Origin: Rhodospirillales bacterium
Lineage (GTDB): Bacteria; Pseudomonadota; Alphaproteobacteria; Rhodospirillales; Casp-alpha2
NCBI GenBank assembly: GCA_017640505.1
Contig: JAEPQO010000001.1
Span: 450,625 to 514,624, forward strand
Direction: 5' to 3'
DNA: 64,000 nucleotides
Below, in pieces: positions 8,312 to 16,000 of this stretch. The position numbers were made by a program, and so were the translations under genes. Position 1 is the first letter of the stretch; each line of letters begins with the position of its first letter. The notes beneath the pieces are model-generated. The model had not been told where the DNA came from. It was given only the letters and a program-made list of their open reading frames with translations, and ran no database searches.

Positions 8312-9490
8312 ATGCCCGACGTGAACTTCCTGACACCGTCTTCACGGGTTGATTTCGACGCGCTTCTGGAAGCGCTCGACTCGCCGCATGTCATCGTTTC
8401 CGGATCAGGAGAACTCGTTGTCGCAAACAAGGCGTGCGCTCACCTGTTCAGCGACAATCCGGGATTCGTCGAAGGCTACGATATCGTTCCCCTTTTGAAC
8501 GGCGATGAATCGTTACTACGTGAGTTGCTTCGCACGGCGCTCGGCGTTTCGACGCCTCTGCCGCTACGGCTTGATTTGCCTGGGGCGAATACGCCGACGC
8601 ATTTTCAGGCGGTTGCCAAGCGTATCGCATTCCACGATGCGCGTGCTGGCGTGTTGATCCGTCTGCGCCGCATCCGCGAAGGCACCAGTGTATTCGCAGA
8701 GCTCAATCAGCAGATCGGCGTCCTGCATCGACGGCTCGGCGCGGAAGCGCACGAACGCCGTATGCTTGCCGATGTGAACAGGGACCTCGAGAGGTTCGCG
8801 GCCGTGGCCGCGCATGATCTGCGTGCGCCGCTCGGCCAGCTCATGACCATGCTCGAAGTCTTTGAAATGGAAGGCACGGATAAGCTCTCTACGCTTCAGC
8901 GCGAGGTCCTGCAGATGATGGCGACGGCCAGCAGCCGCATGAGCGCTCTAGTCGATGCGCTGCTCGACCATTCGCGCATGGCGGATGCGGAAGTGGCAAA
9001 AGAGCCGATCAATCTTGCCGACACCGTACGTGAGGCCGCCGAAAACTTGATCGAACCGATCATTGAGACGGACGCAACCATCCAACCGGGGCCGCTGCCG
9101 ACCGTGGCATGCGACCCGACGCTCGTGCGTCAGATCTTCCAGAACGTTCTTTCAAATTCGCTCAAGTATCGCCGCGACTCGGTCCCGCCGACCATTCGGG
9201 TGTTCGCGAACACGATTGCCGGCGCCGTCGTCGTCAGGATTTCCGACAACGGCCGTGGTTTCGGCGGCGCCGATACGGCGGACCTTTTTCGTCCATTCAG
9301 CCGGTTGGCGAACGGCTTGGATCAGGAAGGCTCGGGCATCGGTCTTGCGACATGCATGAGCATCGCGGCCCGCCACGGCTGGAAAATCTCGGCGGCCGAA
9401 AACGACGATGCGGGTGCGACAATTATCATCAGGATCCCGGCGCATCAGATTATTACCGCCGAAACAGGCGAAGCGCCGGACGAAGAATAA
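8312..9490 (+). CDS. PAS-domain sensor histidine kinase
   Basis: The 392-residue protein starts at ATG 8312 with a GGGTGAGG ribosome-binding site. A longer in-frame start inside the previous gene was rejected. An N-terminal PAS domain (about residues 12-115, DALLEALDSPHVIVSGSGELVV) is followed by a HisKA dimerisation helix with HDLRAPLGQL, where His168 is the predicted phosphorylation site. The HATPase has N box NVLSNSLKYR, G1 box DNGRGFG and G2 box GSGIGLATC. No transmembrane segment was seen, so it is cytosolic. The cognate response regulator is not next to it. Confidence 0.93.
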   Translation: MPDVNFLTPSSRVDFDALLEALDSPHVIVSGSGELVVANKACAHLFSDNPGFVEGYDIVPLLNGDESLLRELLRTALGVSTPLPLRLDLPGANTPTHFQAVAKRIAFHDARAGVLIRLRRIREGTSVFAELNQQIGVLHRRLGAEAHERRMLADVNRDLERFAAVAAHDLRAPLGQLMTMLEVFEMEGTDKLSTLQREVLQMMATASSRMSALVDALLDHSRMADAEVAKEPINLADTVREAAENLIEPIIETDATIQPGPLPTVACDPTLVRQIFQNVLSNSLKYRRDSVPPTIRVFANTIAGAVVVRISDNGRGFGGADTADLFRPFSRLANGLDQEGSGIGLATCMSIAARHGWKISAAENDDAGATIIIRIPAHQIITAETGEAPDEE

Positions 9491-9574
9491 AACGCGCCGC
9501 TGACCGATTGCGTCCACCCCGGTTTCTGTCCAAGATGGCCCTCCGTTTCGTTAGCCGAGGGAAGGACCAGAACC

Positions 9575-9946
9575 GTGAGAAGCGAACTGCAAGCGATCAA
9601 GATGCATGTTTACGAAGACGGCACCATCGATCAGTCGGAAGTAAAAATGCTGCGCGGCATCGTCGGCGCGGAAGCCCCCGGCGAGGAAGAAGTCCGTCTG
9701 CTGCTCGATCTCAACACCGTGCTTAGCGGCGCCGACATGGATCCCGCGTTTGCCGACCTGCTGGTCGAGGCGACCGTCGCGTTTGTTCTCGAAAGCGACG
9801 GCACGATCAGTGACGACAACATGGCTTGGCTTGAGAGCAACATTTCCAAAGACGGCAAGACGGATGCCAACGAGATGCGCATCCTGCAGGAAATCGAAGC
9901 CAAGGCCGGACGCCTGCCGGACCGCCTCGCGGCGTTGTTGAATTGA
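9575..9946 (+). CDS. Small acidic TerB-like protein of unknown function
   Basis: The 123-residue acidic protein starts with GTG 9575, 84 nt after the histidine kinase gene, with AAGGAC upstream. It is all-helical and shows repeated DGTI(D/S) turns: EDGTIDQSEVKMLRGI, SDGTISDDNMAWLES and DGKTDANEMRILQEI. This pattern resembles the divided helices of TerB/DjlA-type domains and superficially EF hands, although no complete EF-hand calcium loop is present. Position suggests a link with the sensor proteins around it. Function unknown. Confidence 0.6.
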   Translation: MRSELQAIKMHVYEDGTIDQSEVKMLRGIVGAEAPGEEEVRLLLDLNTVLSGADMDPAFADLLVEATVAFVLESDGTISDDNMAWLESNISKDGKTDANEMRILQEIEAKAGRLPDRLAALLN

Positions 9947-9987
9947 CGTTGCCCTCGTTCTAACCGGTCACAGGCGGTCTTCCGAAA

Positions 9988-10644
9988 ATGCCATACTTCA
10001 GAACCTTGTTCATGGAAAACAGCCACGAACGGCTGATCAGAATGTTATCGCGCCGTGCCGAGGAAGGTGCCGACCGCGAGGCAATCGATAATAAGATATG
10101 GGACACCTTCGGCGAGACCTGGAGTGTCATGTTCACCGACCTCTCGGGGTTCTCCCGGAACTCGGCCAACTTCGGGATCATTCACTTCATTCAGGTCATC
10201 GTCGAATCGGAAAAGCTGTTTGCGCCGATCCTGAACGAACACAACGCCTTCATTATCAAGCGTGAAGGCGACAGTCTGATGATCCTGTTTCACAAGCCGA
10301 AGGATGCGCTGGCCGCCGCCATCGATATGCAGCGGGCCGCGCAGCAGTTCAGCCTGTCGAAGCCTGACGAGGAGAAAGTGATCCTTTGCCTCGGCATCAG
10401 CCACGGCCGGATCCTGCGCCTGGGTTCGAACGAGATATTCGGCAACGCGGTCAACTCGGCATCCAAGCTCGGCGAGGACACGGCCGGGCCGCACGAAATT
10501 CTCGTGACCAACGATTTTATCGACGCCTACGACGGCGAAGCGGCACTTGACGTGGAACAGATCGACTTCAAGCCGCCCGGATCCGACAAGGCTTTTTTCG
10601 TCAAGTACCAGCACGCCGTGCTGGCCGACCCCGAAACGGATTGA
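9988..10644 (+). CDS. Class III adenylate/guanylate cyclase catalytic domain protein
   Basis: The 218-residue protein has a short N-terminal extension and one cyclase homology domain. Both metal-binding aspartates are present (MFTDLSGFS and KREGDSLMILF), and the lysine before the second matches the adenine-selecting position. The sequence EIFGNAVNSASKLGEDT aligns with the usual DxWGxxVNxASRL, so the purine-specifying Asp is Glu and the transition-state Arg is Lys. Activity could be altered, though this SKLGED variant also occurs in other stand-alone bacterial cyclases. Likely cytosolic. Confidence 0.85.
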   Translation: MPYFRTLFMENSHERLIRMLSRRAEEGADREAIDNKIWDTFGETWSVMFTDLSGFSRNSANFGIIHFIQVIVESEKLFAPILNEHNAFIIKREGDSLMILFHKPKDALAAAIDMQRAAQQFSLSKPDEEKVILCLGISHGRILRLGSNEIFGNAVNSASKLGEDTAGPHEILVTNDFIDAYDGEAALDVEQIDFKPPGSDKAFFVKYQHAVLADPETD

Positions 10645-10685
10645 CCTCAGCGTCCGGCGCCGCGGCGACGTGGACGCGTGTGCCC

Positions 10686-11138
10686 TCAGACGTAGAAATT
10701 GTGCGTCGGATCGTTCTTCGGATGCAGCGTGTTCGTAAAGACGGCCGTATCGTTTTTGTAGGCGATCATGTCGCGCGCCTTGAACATCGATGCCTGGTCG
10801 ATTTCCAGTGCCTCTTCGAACGCTTCGATGATTCTCTTTTCGCCCAGTGCAATGGAGCCGTCGACGGCAGCGACATCATACATGTTCAGCAGCAAAACGG
10901 CCTTCTGTCCCTGCGACAGATTGCCGCCGACCACTGTTAGAAACTTGTCGACAGGAATCTTCTCCGCGTTATTGAACGCACTTTGCGTCATCTTCTGAAG
11001 TTCGTCCTGCGTCAGGTCTCCGTTCGAGACGTGCTTGCCGAGCATTGAAATCAGCTTGGCTTTTTCCTCGACCGTGGTCTGGCCGTCCGCGGCGATGACG
11101 TAGGCGATCGCCGTGGCGAGAATATCCAAAGGTTGCAT
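10686..11138 (-). CDS. TerB-like (tellurite resistance B domain) protein
   Basis: The 150-residue protein starts at ATG 11138 with GAGGGGATAGAG upstream. A start at 11252 would add unsupported sequence. Helices contain ATAIAYVIAADGQTTVEEKAKLISML and LLNMYDVAAVDGSIALGEKRIIEAF, two copies of the xxDGxxxxxEKxxI pattern that marks TerB domains. TerB proteins are cytosolic with unclear roles, sometimes in metal or stress response. It converges on the cyclase gene, with 41 bp between. Confidence 0.75.
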   Translation of the reverse strand: MQPLDILATAIAYVIAADGQTTVEEKAKLISMLGKHVSNGDLTQDELQKMTQSAFNNAEKIPVDKFLTVVGGNLSQGQKAVLLLNMYDVAAVDGSIALGEKRIIEAFEEALEIDQASMFKARDMIAYKNDTAVFTNTLHPKNDPTHNFYV

Positions 11139-11537
11139 CTCTATCCCCTCTTTGTGTGTCAACCGAGACCCCGCGGTCATCATATGGCGATAACGCACCG
11201 TTGCACACATGGAATCGGGCTCCCCGGCGGACCCGCCCGCGGCCGTGATCACGCGGAGTTTACTAATTTAGTCACCATTCGTTCACCCGGTTCTCACCGG
11301 CCATTGACCAAACGCACGGAAGCGTGAGGTGCACCCTGTGATCGGTGTCACTTAAAACCAGATAATCCATTGTTTTTACTTAATTATTACCAATCACGGC
11401 CGGTTGATTCGGGTTTAAATGCGTGACCGCCGGAAGAGGCATAGATTGATCCTCAACGGGACGCGGTGTCCCGGCGAGATTTTGACCGGCGGCCCCAAGC
11501 GGCACCGGCCAAGAAGTACAAATGAAAGGAAATCATC
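11139..11537. other. 399-bp intergenic region, no gene found
   Basis: No supported coding frame lies here. It holds the divergent control regions of the TerB-like gene and of the small exported protein. Its middle (about 11265-11420) is AT-rich compared with the flanks. A near-palindrome ACTAATTTAGT lies at about 11261-11271. No clear -10/-35 pair was identified. Confidence 0.6.
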
Positions 11538-11807
11538 ATGACCATCCGTAAAACCATTACCGCATCCGCAATCGCCCTGGTGCTCGGCTTCGCCGCTTCG
11601 GCGCAGGCTGCTTCGGTCGATCACTACACCGAAGAAACCAATCCGGCGGTGTTCTCCACGTCCTATGGCGCCGTGAGTGCCGGTTCGTCCTGGGACAAGG
11701 TCGATCACTACACCGAGGAAACGCAGCCGGCCATCTTCGGTGAATTCAACCAAGGTGACACCAACACGGTCGACAACTCGGACGTTCTGCCGTACCAGCG
11801 CGGCTAA
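11538..11807 (+). CDS. Small exported protein with duplicated VDHYTEET motif
   Basis: The 89-residue protein begins MTIRKTITASAIALVLGFAASAQA, a clear Sec signal peptide cut after AQA. The mature part is 65 residues and carries two 28-residue repeats, each starting VDHYTEETxPA(V/I)F. At DNA level 23 bases (11616-11638 and 11700-11722) repeat with one mismatch. The ribosome-binding site is AAAGGA. A strong terminator follows within 60 bp, so the gene is a monocistronic unit of its own. I do not recognise the family. Acidic composition and repeated Tyr/Glu suggest a periplasmic or surface binding role, but that is a guess. Confidence 0.8.
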   Translation: MTIRKTITASAIALVLGFAASAQAASVDHYTEETNPAVFSTSYGAVSAGSSWDKVDHYTEETQPAIFGEFNQGDTNTVDNSDVLPYQRG

Positions 11808-11838
11808 CGGCGCCCGCGGAAATCGCGGAAACAAAAAG

Positions 11839-11868
11839 ACGGCGCCCCGTAAAACGGGCGCCGTTTTT
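11839..11868 (+). terminator. Intrinsic terminator
   Basis: Arms ACGGCGCCC (11839-11847) and GGGCGCCGT (11856-11864) form a 9-bp GC-rich stem with an 8-nt loop, followed by TTTTT. It ends the transcript of the small exported protein. Confidence 0.9.
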
Positions 11869-11935
11869 CTTTGCGGTTTAAGTGGATTTTGTTGTCTTCC
11901 CTTCCCACGCAACCGGCTTCGCGCTAAGAGGAAGC

Positions 11936-12949
11936 ATGCGGATTTCGATGCACCCGGCACTATTCCCTGTTCTTGCCGCGATCTTGTGGACCGTTACGGT
12001 TCCCTCGGCTGCCGCGGGGACGTGGACGCTCAATGTCGAAAACGACCGTATTGCCAACACGGACAGACATTACACCAACGGCGTCAGACTCGGCTGGGTT
12101 TCGGAAGCCGAAGACGGCGAGCATCTGCCAGAGGTCCGCGACGTTCTGCAGATGCTGTATCCACTCGCCGATGTCCGTGGCGGGCGTCTCGGCCTGGAAC
12201 TGGGTCACAATATATATACGCCTGCCGACACCGAGGCGCGGACGCTGATCAGTGACGACCGCCCCTATGCGGGTTGGCTCTACGCGTCGGGGTCGTTGTA
12301 TGCGGAAACCGGCAAGGGCATCGGCGACCATTTCACCGAAACGCTCGACAAGATGGCGCTCGAAATCGGCGTGGTCGGTCCGGCGGCGCTCGGCGAACCG
12401 GTGCAGAACGAATATCACAAGTTGATCGGGGTCGCGACGTCGAAGGGCTGGGATAACCAGCTCGACAACGAACCGGGCATCAATTTGATCGGGGAGCGAA
12501 AGTGGCGCCACAAGGCGCTCAGGTTCTATAGACTCGAAGCGGACGCGATTCCGCATGTCGGGGCGTCGTTGGGCAATGTCTACACCCATGTGAACGGGGG
12601 TTTCACCTTGCGCGTCGGCCAGGAACTCTATGTCGACTACGGGCCGCCGCTGATCAGGCCGAACCTCAGCGGTTTCGGCGCCATCAATCCGGCCGAAAAA
12701 TTTTCCTGGTACGCGTTCGCTGGTGTCGACGGGCGCTGGGTGCTCAGAAACATTTTTCTCGACGGCAATACATTCTCGGACAGTCACAGTGTCGACAAGG
12801 AGGCGCTGGTCGGTGATTTCGTCGCCGGCGTCGCGATTACCTATAGAAACGTGCGGCTCGCCTTTACGCATGTGATGCGCACCAAGGAATTCGAGACGCA
12901 GTCCTCTTCCGACCGTTTCGGCGCGATCACCCTTTCGGTCCGTTTCTGA
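11936..12949 (+). CDS. LpxR-like lipid A deacylase, outer-membrane protein (DUF2219)
   Basis: From ATG 11936 (AGAGGA upstream) the protein is 337 residues. Residues 1-27 are a signal peptide ending PSAAA, so the mature protein begins GTWTLNVENDR. LpxR removes the 3'-acyloxyacyl group of lipid A at the outer membrane. Expected catalytic features are present: Asn36-Asp37 (mature 9-10, the same as Salmonella LpxR N9-D10), YTNG after it, DDRPYAGWLY, and VQNEYHKLIG with Gln157 and His161 spaced as Q118 and H122. The C terminus ends in Phe as for a beta barrel. It may tune lipid A. Confidence 0.87.
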   Translation: MRISMHPALFPVLAAILWTVTVPSAAAGTWTLNVENDRIANTDRHYTNGVRLGWVSEAEDGEHLPEVRDVLQMLYPLADVRGGRLGLELGHNIYTPADTEARTLISDDRPYAGWLYASGSLYAETGKGIGDHFTETLDKMALEIGVVGPAALGEPVQNEYHKLIGVATSKGWDNQLDNEPGINLIGERKWRHKALRFYRLEADAIPHVGASLGNVYTHVNGGFTLRVGQELYVDYGPPLIRPNLSGFGAINPAEKFSWYAFAGVDGRWVLRNIFLDGNTFSDSHSVDKEALVGDFVAGVAITYRNVRLAFTHVMRTKEFETQSSSDRFGAITLSVRF

Positions 12950-13058
12950 CAACGGGCACGCGCTGGGGTTTTATCCAAGCGTCACTTTCCCTGAGACTCA
13001 GGATGCGATAGCCTTCTCGGGTCAACCTCGACTTGGGAGACGGGGAAGGGAGCATCCA

Positions 13059-16000
13059 ATGCCGAAGACGGAGCAGGCCGGCGGCGCACTTGTGACGACC
13101 GCCCTCAACGCAGCGCAAAAATCGGATAAAGGCAAAAAGGGAAAACAGCTTCGCGCGTTTATCGCCGAATATTATGCACACGTGCCGGCAGAGGATCTGG
13201 AAGATCTGTCCGGGCCGGCGCTGGTTGCAATCGCCCGCGCGCACCTCGAAACCGGAAAAACCCGGAAGGGGCGCACGGCAAACATCCGCGTCTACAATCC
13301 CGATCCGAAGAAGGATGGCTGGTCGACAAACCACAGCGTTATCGAGATCGTCACCGATGACATGCCGTTCCTGGTCGACTCGGTCTCGGCCGAACTGACG
13401 CGGCGCGAATTGCCGATCCATCTCGTGATCCATCCAATCTGCAAGGTGCGTCGCACCAAGGCGGGCCAGATCTCGGATATCCTCGAGCGTGGGCATATGG
13501 ATGTCGATGCGCGCGCGGAGAGTTTTATGCATTTCCAGATCGCGCAGCAGCCGGAGAAATCGCTGCGCGATATTGCCGCGACAATGAAAACCGTTCTGCA
13601 GGACGTTCGTGCCGCGGTCGAGGACTGGCGTCCGATGCGCGAGCGCATGGAGTCCGTCATCGAGGAACTGGCGACGGAACCGCGCGGCATTCAGGCCGAA
13701 GAAAGCGCCGAGGTGCGCGAGCTGCTGCGCTGGCTGCACGACAACCATTTCACGTTCCTGGGGTTCCGCGAGTACAAGATCTCGGGTTCCGGCAAGAAGA
13801 CGCGCGTCAACGTCGACCATGATTCGGGTCTTGGTGTATTGCGCGATCCGAACGTCGCCGTTTTCGAGGCGTTTCAGGCGAAGAGCGCGATTTCCGCCGA
13901 GATTGCAGAATTCCTGAGCAAACCCGATCTGCTCAGTGTGACGAAGACGAATCAACGCTCCGTCGTGCACCGCTCCGTGCACATGGATGCGATCGGCATC
14001 AAGAAGATCGACCGGAACGGCAAGGTCGTCGGCCATCGGCTGTTCGTCGGGCTGTTCACGTCGGTTGCCTACAACCTTTCACCACGCAATATTCCGCTGT
14101 TGCGCCGCCGTTTGCAGAACATCGTCGACAAGGCCGGGTATACCCGGGACAGTCATGACGGAAAGGCACTGTTGAACATTCTCGAAACCTATCCCCGTGA
14201 CGAGCTGTTCCAGATCTCCGAAGACCATCTCCTCAAGGTTGCGACCGGTATCCTGCATCTGCAGGAGCGTCAGCGCGTCGCGCTTTTCGTGCGCGAGGAT
14301 GTCTTCAAGCGGTATCTTTCGTGCATGGTGTTCGTGCCCCGCGATCGCTACGACACGGAGCTGCGCCAGAAGATTCAGGAAATCCTTGCCCGTGCTTTCG
14401 GCGGCGAACCGGCGGCCTTCTTCACGCAGCTGGGTGACTCGCCGCTGGCGCGGGTGCATCTGATCATCAAGATGATGGGCCGCAAGGTGCCGAAGTACGA
14501 TACCAAGGCACTCGAAGCCGAGATCGCCGAGGCCTCCCGGTCGTGGAGCGACCAGATGCTGGAAGCGCTCATTCCCTGCAAGGGCGAAGCGCGCGCGCAC
14601 GAACTGCATGCGCGGTTCAAGAACGCCTTCGGCCCCGCATACCAAACACGCTATTCGACCGGCGAGGTGCTGTTCGACCTCGACTTGATCGAACGGATCG
14701 CCGTCGAAGGCGGGATCGGCTTCCATCTGTTCCGGCCCGATGGTGCCGAGAAGAATACGGTGCGTTTCAAGCTCTACAATCCGGGGTCCGAAATTCCGTT
14801 GTCCGATGTTCTGCCCGTGTTCGAACATATGGGCTTCAAGGTCATCGACGAGGGCGGCCCGCACGATGTCCGCCTGCCGGACGCCGAGTTCTCGCGACTT
14901 GTCATCCATGACTTTGGTCTCGAGCAGCGCTCCGGCGGCAGCATCGACGTCGATACCATTCGCGACAACTTCGAGGACGCCTTCTCGCGTGTCTGGCATG
15001 GCCACGCCGAAAGCGACGGCTTCAACGCACTCGTCGTCGGTGCGGGGTTAAGCTGGCGCGATATCGTCGTCCTGCGCGCATACTGCAAATACCTGCGACA
15101 GGTCGGTATCCCCTATTCACAGGCCTATATGGAACAGACCATTGGTCGGCATTCGGATTTCGCGCGGATATTGCTCGACATGTTCTACACCGTGTTCGAT
15201 CCGAAGCCGGGTAAGAAAAAGACCAACCCCGACCGGTTGCGGAAAACATATCTGGAAAAATTGGAAGCCGTGGCCAGTGCCGACGAGGATCGGATTCTCC
15301 GGCGGTTTCTCAACCTGTTCGACTCGACACTGCGCACGAACTTCTTCCAGAGTGCCGACGATGGCGGGCACAAATCATATGTGTCGTTCAAGATCAATTC
15401 GGGCAATGTCGAGGAAATGCCGCTGCCCCGGCCGTTCCGCGAAATCTGGGTTTATAGTCCGCGCGTCGAAGGCGTTCACCTGCGGTTCGGTTATGTCGCC
15501 CGCGGCGGCCTTCGCTGGTCGGACCGACCCGAGGATTTTCGAACCGAGATTCTCGGCCTCGTCAAGGCGCAGCAGGTCAAGAATGCGGTTATCGTGCCGG
15601 TCGGGTCCAAAGGCGGGTTTGTCTGCAAACAGCCGACGCCGCCGGGCGACCGTGACGCGTTCCTCGACGAAGGCATCGCATGCTACAAGATCTTCCTTTC
15701 CGGCCTTCTGGACATCACCGATAACATCGCCGGCCCGCGCGTCGTGCAGCGCAAGGAGGTGGTCCGCCGCGACGGCGACGACCCCTATCTGGTGGTGGCT
15801 GCCGACAAGGGAACGGCGACGTTTTCCGACATCGCCAACGGCGTTTCCATCGACTACGGCCACTGGCTCGGCGATGCCTTTGCATCGGGCGGCAGCCAGG
15901 GTTACGACCATAAGAAAATGGGCATCACCGCGCGTGGTGCATGGGAATCGGTCAAGCGGCACTTCCGCGAGATCGGCGTGGATACGCAGACCGAAGACTT

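Noticed and set aside
9575..9946. EF-hand calcium-binding protein
   Set aside because: DGTI/DGK turns resemble EF-hand loops, but no full 12-residue loop with correct ligand spacing is present.
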